Position numbers and translations under genes: made by a program. The notes below the pieces were generated by a model. The model did no database searches. It was not told where the DNA came from and saw only the letters and a list, made by a program, of their open reading frames with translations. Shown here piece by piece: positions 51,920 to 59,325 of a stretch of 61,765 nucleotides of DNA. How positions within the stretch are numbered: position 1 is the first letter of the stretch; each line of letters opens with the position of its first letter. The stretch is from Scytonematopsis contorta HA4267-MV1 (GTDB taxonomy: Bacteria > Cyanobacteriota > Cyanobacteriia > Cyanobacteriales > Nostocaceae). Location: the NCBI GenBank assembly GCA_019359035.1, contig JAHHIC010000095.1:1-61765 (forward strand). Direction: 5' to 3'.

Positions 51920-52477
51920 TCAATCTTGCAAAATTCGCAAATCGATAACCGTGGCTTTAAAGTCGTAATTTAAGCCTGATAAACCAATATTATTTCCAAT
52001 TTTTATTTCGTCTTTACCCAGCACTAAACCAGTATCCTCAATTTGGGCCGTGCTACTCAAAGTTATCAATAAATTAGTACTAAAGTTCAATGTTAAGTCG
52101 GGAACTTCTTTTACAGAGCCATCTGGTTGCGGTATCAAAGTCGTTATTGGTAGCTGCTTGACAGACTTAATAGTTGCTTGAGCTTGCGGTTGATTATGAA
52201 TTATAACATTAGTTGATTTACCACTATGTAAATCCCCGGACAATAAAGCTTGAGGACGACGCAAGCTTAAATTTTGTACCAGTAATTCTACTTCTATCGG
52301 ACGTTTTTTGGTACTAGTTTGGGCATTAGTTTGGGCAAATGCTTGTGAGAAATCGACAGCCAAAAAACATACTAAAGCCATTAATGTTACTAGAATAACA
52401 TTTAAATTCAAAAATCTGACTTCTTTTCTGAAAAAACTGCCGAAATTGTAATTAATCATGCGATAAAATTTTATCAA
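51920..52477 (-). CDS. Secreted hypothetical protein
   Basis: A 185-residue protein with a signal region (VILVTLMALVCFLAVDFSQA, residues about 27-46, ending AFAQ). The mature part is beta-rich: PIEVELLVQNLSLRRPQALL, SGDLHSGKSTNVIIHNQ, TLNFSTNLLITLSSTAQIED and IGLSGLNYDFKATVIDLRIL. It may be periplasmic. I considered a DUF2993-like lipid-binding fold but cannot support it. An inner ATG (52459) could be the true start. Confidence 0.6.
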   Translation of the reverse strand: MIKFYRMINYNFGSFFRKEVRFLNLNVILVTLMALVCFLAVDFSQAFAQTNAQTSTKKRPIEVELLVQNLSLRRPQALLSGDLHSGKSTNVIIHNQPQAQATIKSVKQLPITTLIPQPDGSVKEVPDLTLNFSTNLLITLSSTAQIEDTGLVLGKDEIKIGNNIGLSGLNYDFKATVIDLRILQD

Positions 52478-52569
52478 GTTATTAGCCAGCTAATTAGGTT
52501 AATTTTGACGTTTATTACAATTTCCGACAATTTATAGAAATTGTTTTCTACCCATAGATAGATAAAAAT

Positions 52570-52597
52570 GTAGAAACGTAACATGTTACGTCTCTAT
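52570..52597. repeat. Palindrome GTAGAAACGTAACA / TGTTACGTCTCTAT
   Basis: A near-perfect dyad of 28 bases, a diverged copy of the one at 39214. It lies 20 bases from the end of an AraC remnant, so it may mark the site where that gene was cut. Confidence 0.6.
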
Positions 52598-52616
52598 CGG
52601 GTTGCAGACAATGCAT

Positions 52617-52702
52617 AATTAATGTTAGTTGTCGAAAATATTTACTTAGATGGCTGTGACTATTAAAACCACATGAAAAAGCAATTTCTGTCACTGACTT
52701 GC
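52617..52702 (-). pseudogene. AraC helix-turn-helix remnant
   Basis: The minus strand reads SVTEIAFSCGFNSHSHLSKY, then FRQLTLI, the second helix-turn-helix of AraC proteins and very similar to the one in the split gene at 10489-11850 (CGFNSHSHLSKQFRQLAG). Just upstream another frame carries VKILLQVSD, which corresponds to the AKQLLKxSD helix, so a frameshift precedes it. Everything else of the gene is lost. Confidence 0.65.
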
Positions 52703-52824
52703 AGCAAGATTTTGACAGTACCGCAAGATTTAAATATCTCGAAACATAAAATCTTTCTAAATTGTAATTATGTAAAATGTCTAAAGGCAAGCAAACAACC
52801 CATCAAGTTATCTAATTGTAAACG

Positions 52825-53421
52825 ATGTTACAAAATCCTCAGTCAAAAATTACACAAGTAGCTAGTATCCTGGCACAAAGTTTTATTGATGACCCCAGCT
52901 TTGACTTTGTTTTTGGCGAAAATGCAAATAAGTTTAAAGCTTTAAATGCTTTCTTTGAGCTATTTGTAGCTGATGCAATGGAGCGAGGCAAAATTATTAT
53001 TGCACCAGAAGAACAAGGAGCATGTATTTGGTATCCTGCGGAAGTACCAATTTTCAACGAGCAATTTGAACAAACCCTGATTGAAATTATTTCTGTCGTC
53101 TCACATTCTTGTGGTTCCGAATCGGGTAAACGCTTTGAGCATCTAGTACAACAAGTTGGTGACAAGGAACCCAAACAGACCCATTGCGAAGTATTTTTTC
53201 TTGGTTTGAAACCAGAAGCACGAGGAAAAGGAATTGGTGGGACTTTGTTAAACCCTGTTCTAAATTATGCTGATACTAAACAAGTTGCTTGTTATCTTGT
53301 TTCTTCTAATCAGCGTAATGTCTCATTTTACGAACGACAAGGTTTTAAGAAATATTGCCCCATTGAAATTAGTGACTCCTACTCCATGACTGGAATGTGG
53401 CGAGATTTTGCCAATGTGTAA
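52825..53421 (+). CDS. GNAT-family N-acetyltransferase
   Basis: A 198-residue complete GNAT protein. After ITQVASILAQSFIDDPSFDF, a poorly conserved center, comes CEVFFLGLKPEARGKGIGGT (the acetyl-CoA loop R-G-K-G-I-G), ACYLVSSNQRNVSFYERQGF (the N-x-x-x-FYERxGF motif) and the closing MTGMWRDFAN. This last pattern is typical of stand-alone GNAT proteins near antibiotic or polyamine acetyltransferases, but the substrate cannot be told. No ribosome site is obvious. Confidence 0.85.
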   Translation: MLQNPQSKITQVASILAQSFIDDPSFDFVFGENANKFKALNAFFELFVADAMERGKIIIAPEEQGACIWYPAEVPIFNEQFEQTLIEIISVVSHSCGSESGKRFEHLVQQVGDKEPKQTHCEVFFLGLKPEARGKGIGGTLLNPVLNYADTKQVACYLVSSNQRNVSFYERQGFKKYCPIEISDSYSMTGMWRDFANV

Positions 53422-53853
53422 ATGTCACAGATTCGACCTCTTTAAGTAAATTTATGACTTGTTAGAGTTAAGCGCAACTTTCTTACTGAGTGGAATTAAT
53501 ACTTTGAATAGGTTACTAGGAACAAGTCATACCAGGTATTATGCGCTCTTAAAGCGTAATCACATAACTTATGCTATGATTAAACTGAAGAGAATTATTT
53601 TCGGCTATGTAACTACGCCATCAACATCTTGTCATAGAAGCCTTACCGTATCTAAATCTCTACACTTTATAAGGTTCAAAATACGCTATATGTAAGTTTA
53701 TTTAGTTAATATATTGTATTAGATTGTATTGAAAAATTACCATGTTTAGGTAATCAGTTTCATCAAAACAAACATAACCATAATTAAAGTATAAATTTTT
53801 GGTAATATAGAGTAAAAATTGAGCATAAGTTTTAACAAAAATTAGGTAAATAA
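53422..53853. other. Long AT-rich spacer before the zinc-ribbon gene
   Basis: No convincing gene was seen. The AT-rich last part could be the long 5' untranslated leader that small cyanobacterial RNA-binding protein genes often have, here placed before a zinc-ribbon gene that precedes the RNA-binding protein gene. Confidence 0.3.
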
Positions 53854-54072
53854 ATGCAAGTTTTCTTGAATAAGTCTCTTCAAACGCTATCTCTTTCTAT
53901 AACTGGAAGCAGCCGTAAAAATGCGGTTATACATACTCGGCGACCTATGTTCGATAAACCTAGTTGTCCTTGCTGCTCATACACTTTACTTCGCCATATA
54001 AGCTTAAGAGGAATCTACTGGCGTTGTAGTCACTGTTACCAAGAAATGCCGATGTATTCACTATCGCATTAA
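53854..54072 (+). CDS. Small zinc-ribbon-like protein
   Basis: A 72-residue protein whose C-terminal half holds two CxxC pairs: CPCCSYTLLRHISLRG and YWRCSHCYQEMP. The spacing (CxxC-x18-CxxC, counting from SCPCC) fits a zinc ribbon, and the ending YW-x-C-x-x-C-x-QEMP is shared with small cyanobacterial proteins I have seen but cannot name. The N-terminal half is polar. It lies 66 bases upstream of an RRM RNA-binding protein gene, which suggests a joint role in RNA metabolism. That link is inference. Confidence 0.65.
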   Translation: MQVFLNKSLQTLSLSITGSSRKNAVIHTRRPMFDKPSCPCCSYTLLRHISLRGIYWRCSHCYQEMPMYSLSH

Positions 54073-54137
54073 AGGTAAATCTATAAGTGTTTAAGTACCA
54101 TGTTCAGATAAAAAAACAAATAATAAGGAGATTCTAT

Positions 54138-54392
54138 ATGTCAGTTTGTGTTAATAATCTATCTTATCAAGTTGAAGAAGCAGACCTCAAGCAAATATTT
54201 TCAGAATATGGGTCTGTTAAGAAGGTACGGTTGCCAATCAATAAAGATACAGGTGAGAAAAGAGGATTTGCTTTCGTAGAAATGGAAACAGATGCTGAAG
54301 AAGCGGCTGCAATTATGGGTCTATTGGGCACTGAGTGGATGGGTCGTAGCCTTAAAGTTAGTAAAGCTATTATTAGTAGTCCAACACGTTAG
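54138..54392 (+). CDS. RRM-type RNA-binding protein (cyanobacterial Rbp)
   Basis: An 84-residue single-RRM protein. The ATG at 54138 is set by AAGGAG nine bases upstream; an earlier in-frame ATG at 54087 would add an unlikely leader. RNP2 is VCVNNLSYQV and RNP1 is KRGFAFVEME, both intact. Cyanobacterial Rbp proteins of this size bind mRNA, some are cold-induced and some guide mRNAs to the membrane. The short Ser/Thr tail (SSPTR) lacks the Gly-rich end seen in some cold-inducible members. Confidence 0.9.
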   Translation: MSVCVNNLSYQVEEADLKQIFSEYGSVKKVRLPINKDTGEKRGFAFVEMETDAEEAAAIMGLLGTEWMGRSLKVSKAIISSPTR

Positions 54393-54654
54393 CTATAACA
54401 AGTTAATTGCCTAACAAAAGCTAGTTTTGTAGCTTCATAATTAGAGCTACAATTCTGAAATAAAAAATATAATTACATACCTACAATAACCAGCTTTACG
54501 GCATCTGTTAATTATCTTGCTAAACAATCGGCAATCGGCTACTATGTAAATTCATAAATTGTGGGCAACTGGGCAACTTACATTTACTGATGCCCACAAT
54601 TGAATTAGATTAACTGCGTTTAATATTTAGGTACAGCAAATAACTAAGCACAAT

Positions 54655-55218
54655 CTACAAACTTGAACATTGGTCTTCTTTATTACCCCGCACTCTATTC
54701 TCTTCTCCGCTGGGAGAGGGAGCATTTTCTTTACATTGCAAATTACCATTAATTCTGTTGCGTCTAATCTCTACACCTCCGGTATTCTGAAATACTTGTA
54801 AATTTCCGGTAATTGTATTGTCGTTAGCAACCAATTGATTTGTGTTTTTTTCAAACTGCAAATCTTGTTTGATTAGTGTGCGAGTAATATTCGCGGCTTT
54901 CGATTGCTTAATTTGAATACTACCATCAACTGTGGAATTGTTATTAACAGTTACATTTTCCGCATTCTCCGCCTGAATATTACCATTTACTTTGATGTCA
55001 GAAGCTGTAAGTTTTGCATTAGGCTCTACCTTGATAGTACCCTTTACAGTTGTACCATTCATGTTACAACTCTTATCACTGGGTATTTTTACATTATCCA
55101 AAGTAACAGCACCTAAGTCACCATCACATATAGTTTCTTCTGCTAAAGCTACTGAAGAACAAAGCACTACTCCAGCTAAACTTAAACCAGCTATTCCAAA
55201 CAAACAAATATTTTTCAT
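54655..55218 (-). CDS. Secreted repetitive beta-helix-like protein
   Basis: About 187 residues from the ATG at 55218 (MKNICLFGIAGLSLAGVVLC), which begins a proper signal peptide ending ALAEE; an upstream start at 55257 would bury it. The mature protein is a ladder of short strands: AVTLDNVKIPSDKSCNMNGT, TVKGTIKVEPNAKLTASDIK, then VNGNIQAENAENVTVNN and NTITGNLQVFQNTGGVEIRR, with hydrophobic/Asn alternation typical of right-handed beta-helices. Three cysteines. Likely extracellular or periplasmic; function unknown. Confidence 0.7.
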   Translation of the reverse strand: MKNICLFGIAGLSLAGVVLCSSVALAEETICDGDLGAVTLDNVKIPSDKSCNMNGTTVKGTIKVEPNAKLTASDIKVNGNIQAENAENVTVNNNSTVDGSIQIKQSKAANITRTLIKQDLQFEKNTNQLVANDNTITGNLQVFQNTGGVEIRRNRINGNLQCKENAPSPSGEENRVRGNKEDQCSSL

Positions 55219-55259
55219 CTTTTTCCTTAAATAGTTGTGCTCGTTTCTTAACTTCACAC

Positions 55260-56186
55260 ATGCCCACTCAAAATATAATGAGTATTAACCAAAATAATGC
55301 TGAAGCTTATTTAAATCGAGGACTTAGCTATTATAATTTGGGAAATTCTCAAAAGGCAATAAAAGATTTTGACCAAGCTTTGCAACTCGACCCTGACAAT
55401 GCTCAAGCTTTCCGTAATCGGGGTGTTGCTCGCACGTCCCAGAAAGACTTTTATGGTGCGATAGAAGATTTTAATCAAGCTTTGCAAATTAATTCTAATT
55501 ATGTCGAAGCTTACCTTGGACGGGGTATTGCTCAGAGAACTCTAGGAGATGCATCGGCAGCTCTTGCGGATTTCAACCGAGCTTTACAAATTGAGCCTAA
55601 TAATGCTCAAGTTTATCGTAACCGGGGTGTTGCTCGTGCCGCTTTAAGAGACAACAAGGGAGCTATTGCGGATTTCAACCAAGCTTTGCGGATTAGCCCC
55701 AACTATACTGAAGCTTATCTAAATCGGGGTATTGTCCGTAGGATGTCGGGAGATTTCCTAACAGCGATTAAGGACTTTAACGTTGCTGCGCGACTTGAAC
55801 CAACTAATGCCCAAGTTTTCCGCAATCGAGGTGTTGCTTACGTTAGCCAAAAACAATATCAAAATGCTCAAGCCGATTTTAATACTGCACTACGAATTAA
55901 CCCACAATATGCCGAAGCTTATCTAAATAAAGGTGTTGCTCGTCGCAGTCAAGGAGACTTTAAAGGAGCCATCGCTGATTTCAACAGAGCAGTGCGGATT
56001 AATTCCAAATATGCTGAAGCTTATCAACTTCGCGCTACTACTCGCGTATTTTTAGGAGACAAAAAAGGTGCTAAGTCTGACTTGCAAATAGCCGCAGAAC
56101 TCTTTTTGCAGCAAAATAAAATTCAATCTTATCAGCAAGCTCTCAAAGCGGTTGATGCAATCCAAATCGCTCGCTTAGATAAATAA
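55260..56186 (+). CDS. TPR-repeat protein
   Basis: A 308-residue protein made almost wholly of about eight tetratricopeptide repeats with 34-residue period (NAEAYLNRGLSYYNLGNSQK, AIKDFDQALQLDPDNAQAFR and so on, each with G-x-A/S-x-x-x-L/Q-x-D). TPR arrays form a scaffold for protein partners. No signal peptide or membrane segment is present, unlike many cyanobacterial TPR proteins, and the ATG at 55260 lies only 41 bases from the start of the divergent secreted-protein gene, so the promoters must overlap the coding starts or the original 5' end has been lost. An inner ATG at 55275 is possible. Confidence 0.85.
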   Translation: MPTQNIMSINQNNAEAYLNRGLSYYNLGNSQKAIKDFDQALQLDPDNAQAFRNRGVARTSQKDFYGAIEDFNQALQINSNYVEAYLGRGIAQRTLGDASAALADFNRALQIEPNNAQVYRNRGVARAALRDNKGAIADFNQALRISPNYTEAYLNRGIVRRMSGDFLTAIKDFNVAARLEPTNAQVFRNRGVAYVSQKQYQNAQADFNTALRINPQYAEAYLNKGVARRSQGDFKGAIADFNRAVRINSKYAEAYQLRATTRVFLGDKKGAKSDLQIAAELFLQQNKIQSYQQALKAVDAIQIARLDK

Positions 56187-56286
56187 CACTTAAATGTAGA
56201 GACCTTTGTTTTGCCCTTAAGAGTTAGACAGATAATAAATAAAATTGGGAACTCTAATAACAGAAGTGGTAATTCAATAATTATCT

Positions 56287-57282
56287 ATGCCAAAAAAAAG
56301 CGAGACAACCATTCTTTTAATAACCTTCCTAATTACTGCTGGAGTCTTAGCAGGGGGGTTTTGGTGGTTCTCTCAATCCCAAAACTCTGAAAATTCCAGC
56401 AGTTTACAAGTAAAAAGTAATGATAGCAGTCAATCCCAAGCAATACAACAGAAGACCTTTGAACAGGTAAAAAATGTTCCCAAGGGTTTGGCAAGTTATG
56501 GAGGCAGTACTTCTTGGGCACCGATTCGTCAGAAAATTGACCCAGTAATTCAAAAAAGCTTTCCTGAGTTTGAGTTGCGCTACACAGACCCACAGTCTGA
56601 AGCACCTAATACGACTACTGGTATTTCAATGCTTTTGAAAGCACAGCTAGAGTTTGCTCAAGCTTCCCGACCTATTACTAATGGTGAGTTTGAGGAGGCA
56701 CAAAAGCGAGGCATTAAGCTAAAAGTTATACCTGTTGCTATAGATGGTTTAGCTGTTGTTGTTCACCCAAATTTAAATATACCTGGTATTACTACTGACC
56801 AATTTGAAGCAATTTTTGACGGTAAAATTACAAATTGGCGCGAAGTTGGTGGTCCTAATTTAAAAATTCAACCTTATGGCAAGAAAGGTCGAGATAATGG
56901 TGCTTATTTTAAATTAACAGGAACCACAACCGAAGCAATACGCAAAGTTGCTAGCGACCCAGGAGGAATTTATTGGGCGGGTGCGCCATTGTTGGTTTCC
57001 CAATGTGGTGTTAAGCCATTACCAATAGGGCGTAATTCTAATCAATTTATTCCACCTTATCAAGAACCTTTTGTGCCTCCTTCTAGATGTCCACAATTGC
57101 GGAATAAAGTTGACACGAATGCTATTCGCAGTGGTAAATATCCGCTCTCGCGTCGATTAATTGTAGTTGTTAAAGAAAATGGCGAGTTTGAGCAACAAGC
57201 CGGGGAAGCTTATGCTAATTTGTTATTGACTAATGAGGGACAAAGGATGATTGAGGAAACAGGGTTTGTTAGTATCCGTTAG
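56287..57282 (+). CDS. PstS-like phosphate-binding protein
   Basis: A 331-residue protein with one N-terminal hydrophobic segment (TTILLITFLITAGVLAGGFW) and a Ser/Gln linker, then a PBP-like domain: GLASYGGSTSWAPIRQKIDP, QLEFAQASRPITNGEFEEAQ, VAIDGLAVVVHPNLNIPGIT, FDGKITNWREVGG and the ending YANLLLTNEGQRMIEETGFV. These match PstS-type phosphate-binding proteins in the membrane-anchored form common in cyanobacteria. The DGxxVVVHPN...KI-x-NW run is diagnostic. No pst transport genes lie next to it, so it may act as a scavenger or sensor. Confidence 0.87.
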   Translation: MPKKSETTILLITFLITAGVLAGGFWWFSQSQNSENSSSLQVKSNDSSQSQAIQQKTFEQVKNVPKGLASYGGSTSWAPIRQKIDPVIQKSFPEFELRYTDPQSEAPNTTTGISMLLKAQLEFAQASRPITNGEFEEAQKRGIKLKVIPVAIDGLAVVVHPNLNIPGITTDQFEAIFDGKITNWREVGGPNLKIQPYGKKGRDNGAYFKLTGTTTEAIRKVASDPGGIYWAGAPLLVSQCGVKPLPIGRNSNQFIPPYQEPFVPPSRCPQLRNKVDTNAIRSGKYPLSRRLIVVVKENGEFEQQAGEAYANLLLTNEGQRMIEETGFVSIR

Positions 57283-57407
57283 ATAATACCAAACGGTATA
57301 GGAGTGGCGCTCGCATAACCGAGCGCAAAATAAAGCATGGGAACTGAAAGTTTAAAACAGTTTTTGCTCATGTTAATATGCTTTGATTGATAGTCGATAC
57401 CTGAACA

Positions 57408-57635
57408 ATGCCCAAAAAAATTAGGGAGTTAAAACAGATGCTACGCCAACTAGGTTTTACTGAACTCCCAGGTAAAGGTAGTCACACCAACTGGATACAT
57501 CCCTTATATACTGGAAAGTTAACAGTTTCAGGCAAAGATACTTCTGATGCTAAATCTTACCAAGAAAAAGAAGTGCGGCAAGCTATAAAGGAAGTAGAGG
57601 AGAAACAACAGCAGGAGAACCAAGAAGATGAGTAA
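57408..57635 (+). CDS. hicA: HicA-type toxin
   Basis: A 75-residue HicA family protein: KIRELKQMLRQLGFTELPGK followed by GSHTNWIHPLYTGKLTVSG. The G-S-H motif carries the catalytic histidine of HicA mRNA interferases. The tail is very acidic and Gln-rich (EVEEKQQQENQEDE), longer than in typical HicA. The gene overlaps the hicB start by 8 bases, with toxin first, the usual HicAB order. No strong ribosome site before the ATG. Confidence 0.88.
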   Translation: MPKKIRELKQMLRQLGFTELPGKGSHTNWIHPLYTGKLTVSGKDTSDAKSYQEKEVRQAIKEVEEKQQQENQEDE

Positions 57636-57846
57636 ATTTAAGTACCAAATGCTGATTCAATGGTCTGAAGAAGACAATTGTTTTTTGGTTGGGTTTCCTG
57701 ATTTTACCGGGCAGCGTTGGCGAACTCATGGAGATAGTTACGAGGAAGCTGTGACCAATGGAATTGAAGCCTTAGAATCTTTAATTATGGCTTACGAAGC
57801 AACAGGTGAACAGCTTCCAGAACCAATGGTTAATAAAGCTGCTTAA
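57628..57846 (+). CDS. hicB: HicB-type antitoxin
   Basis: A 72-residue HicB-like protein: KFKYQMLIQWSEEDNCFLVG and FPDFTGQRWRTHGDSYEEAV, then ALESLIMAYEATGEQLPEP. The partial RNase-H-like fold is clear; no C-terminal DNA-binding ribbon-helix-helix or Xre domain is present, so it is the short form, and repression of the operon would need another factor. It overlaps the toxin gene by 8 bases and is translated right after it. Confidence 0.88.
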   Translation: MSKFKYQMLIQWSEEDNCFLVGFPDFTGQRWRTHGDSYEEAVTNGIEALESLIMAYEATGEQLPEPMVNKAA

Positions 57847-57867
57847 TCACGTCTAACCAAAGTTAAA

Positions 57868-58296
57868 TTAAAATAATCCTTTTTCATCTAATTCGCGAAA
57901 AACCTCTTTAGCAGCAAATATGCCATTAAGGGCGCTAGGTAACCCTGCGTATATAGCCATTTGCATAATTACTTCGACAATTTCTTCGCGACTACAACCG
58001 ACATTAAGTGCGCCATGAATATGTACTTTAAGTTGAGGTTGAGCATTACCAAGGGCTGTTAAGGCTGCTACCGTAGCAATTTCTCTCGATTTTAAATCAA
58101 GTCCAGGACGAGAATAGATATCCCCAAAGGCAAATTCAATGATATATCGTCCTAAGTCAGGTGCAATATCTTTGAGACTTTCAAGCACTCGTTGACCAGC
58201 TTCTCCATCAACTTCTGCCAGTTTTTCCCATCCTTGTTGATAGCGGTCAATTTTTTCTTTGTGATTGTTTACTTTCTGATTTGGAGCTTGGGTCAT
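57868..58296 (-). CDS. Carboxymuconolactone decarboxylase-family protein
   Basis: A 142-residue CMD protein: LSKI-like [60 protein letters not shown] and [20 protein letters not shown]. It keeps the G-C-S-R-E-E-I segment but has only one cysteine, so it is of the gamma-carboxymuconolactone type rather than the CxxC AhpD peroxidase type. The first 50 bases overlap the 3' end of the MerR gene upstream, hence one operon and joint control. Confidence 0.85.
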   Translation of the reverse strand: MTQAPNQKVNNHKEKIDRYQQGWEKLAEVDGEAGQRVLESLKDIAPDLGRYIIEFAFGDIYSRPGLDLKSREIATVAALTALGNAQPQLKVHIHGALNVGCSREEIVEVIMQMAIYAGLPSALNGIFAAKEVFRELDEKGLF

Positions 58297-58672
58297 TTTG
58301 TAACTCCAGTTGTTTGTAATAGTGAATTTTTTCCTGGATGACAGAAAGGTTTTGACTTAGCTCTTTTAACTGCTGTTGCACTTGCTGTTCGTGAACTTCC
58401 AATAACTCTCGTCGTTGAGATACTGATGGATTTCCTTTTCTTCGCATTTCGGCAAACTGCTGCATTTGTCGAATTGGCATCCCCGTAGTCCGCAACCGAG
58501 TCAGAAACTCAATCCAAGCAATATCCTGACTTGAGTAACGACGATGGCCGTTTGCTGCACGGTTAATAGCAGCCAACAAACCAATTCGCTCGTAGTAACG
58601 CAGGGTATGCACGCTCAATTTAGTCAACTCTGCTACCTGTTGAATTGTTAGTTCCACATCCATAACAACCAC
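58247..58672 (-). CDS. MerR-family transcriptional regulator
   Basis: A 141-residue regulator. The N-terminal winged helix reads [20 protein letters not shown] and [20 protein letters not shown], followed by [20 protein letters not shown] and a long dimerisation helix ([20 protein letters not shown]). There is no cysteine cluster for metals, so the signal is a small molecule or redox. It overlaps the CMD gene and is preceded at 58680-58697 by the perfect dyad CTTAGAG-TGCG-CTCTAAG in its own promoter. Autoregulation is likely. Confidence 0.88.
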   Translation of the reverse strand: MVVMDVELTIQQVAELTKLSVHTLRYYERIGLLAAINRAANGHRRYSSQDIAWIEFLTRLRTTGMPIRQMQQFAEMRRKGNPSVSQRRELLEVHEQQVQQQLKELSQNLSVIQEKIHYYKQLELQNDPSSKSESKQSQRKN

Positions 58673-58679
58673 CGTACAA

Positions 58680-58701
58680 CTTAGAGTGCGCTCTAAGTCA
58701 A
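58680..58701 (-). promoter_or_regulatory. MerR-type promoter with dyad CTTAGAG TGCG CTCTAAG
   Basis: Seven-base arms at 58680-58686 and 58691-58697 match perfectly. On the minus strand TTGACT (58701-58696) overlaps the dyad as a -35 element, and the hexamer 19 bases on (TACGGT) could be the -10. A 19-base spacer with the operator inside it is the rule for MerR-controlled promoters. Confidence 0.6.
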
Positions 58702-58755
58702 CTATATTATTTTAGTTTTCTCCCATAAGCGCAAAACTTGATATCGAATTCCAGC

Positions 58756-58785
58756 TTGACAAAAACAAATTATATGTATATACAT
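58756..58785 (+). promoter_or_regulatory. marR promoter overlapped by palindrome ATGTATATACAT
   Basis: TTGACA (58756-58761), 17 bases, TATACA (58779-58784) form a strong sigma-70 promoter. The 12-base palindrome at 58774-58785 covers the -10 element. The 15-mer TATATGTATATACAT here is repeated exactly at 59270-59284 before devB. With this -10 the transcript would begin almost at the ATG at 58792. Confidence 0.6.
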
Positions 58786-58791
58786 GTAATC

Positions 58792-59256
58792 ATGAAGAAA
58801 CCACCAAAGCACTCAAGCAAAGTTAACGTTAATGAAATACCATGCCTCTGTATTGGTATGCATGTACGTCGTGCGTCTCGTATAATTACCCAAGTTTATG
58901 ACGAAGCGCTACGTCCAAGTGGTTTGCAAGTGAATCAATTTAGCCTGTTAGGGTATGTAAAGTTGCTGGGTTCCACACCAATAACAGCATTGGCTGAGAA
59001 ATTATTTATGGACCAAACAACATTAACCCGAAATGTGAAACTATTGGAAAAACGAGGTTTGATAGCAATTAATCCAGGTTCAGATAAACGAGTTCGGATA
59101 GTCAGCTTAACACCTGCAGGGGAGATGGCTATGGAGAAAGCATTACCGTTGTGGGAGCAAGCTCAAAATCATATTGTTGAGAAACTTGGCTCTCAACGCT
59201 GTCAAGAATTGTTATCTGTTCTGGCTGATACCACCATATTATCGGAAAATACTTAA
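58792..59256 (+). CDS. MarR-family regulator
   Basis: I take the ATG at 58792 (MKKPPKHSSKVNVNEIPCLC), about 154 residues; longer starts at 58738 or 58774 would lie inside the promoter and operator. The winged helix-turn-helix is clear: ALRPSGLQVNQFSLLGYVKL, GSTPITALAEKLFMDQTTLT, RNVKLLEKRGLIAINPGSDK and RVRIVSLTPAGEMAMEKALP. A cysteine pair (CLC) near the N-terminus could serve as a redox switch, as in some MarR proteins. Neighbouring devB/devC exporter genes and two identical palindromes fit control of itself and the exporter. Confidence 0.87.
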   Translation: MKKPPKHSSKVNVNEIPCLCIGMHVRRASRIITQVYDEALRPSGLQVNQFSLLGYVKLLGSTPITALAEKLFMDQTTLTRNVKLLEKRGLIAINPGSDKRVRIVSLTPAGEMAMEKALPLWEQAQNHIVEKLGSQRCQELLSVLADTTILSENT

Positions 59257-59269
59257 TTTTTTTGTCATT

Positions 59270-59286
59270 TATATGTATATACATAT
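59270..59286. promoter_or_regulatory. Second MarR-type operator, ATATGTATATACATAT
   Basis: A perfect 16-base palindrome (59271-59286), sharing TATATGTATATACAT with the site before marR. It ends 39 bases before the devB start, with TTGTCA at 59262-59267 as a possible -35, so a bound MarR would block the exporter promoter. Confidence 0.6.
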
Positions 59287-59325
59287 TTTATCCGAAGCAG
59301 TATTTTTATCTTAGAGGCTTTATCA

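Noticed and set aside
51920-52477. DUF2993-type lipid-binding protein
   Set aside because: Overall beta-rich pattern is compatible but I could not match specific motifs, so I left it as a secreted hypothetical.
53459-53695. 78-codon plus-strand frame before the zinc-ribbon gene
   Set aside because: TTG start, no ribosome site, no protein-like pattern; probably part of a long leader or spacer.
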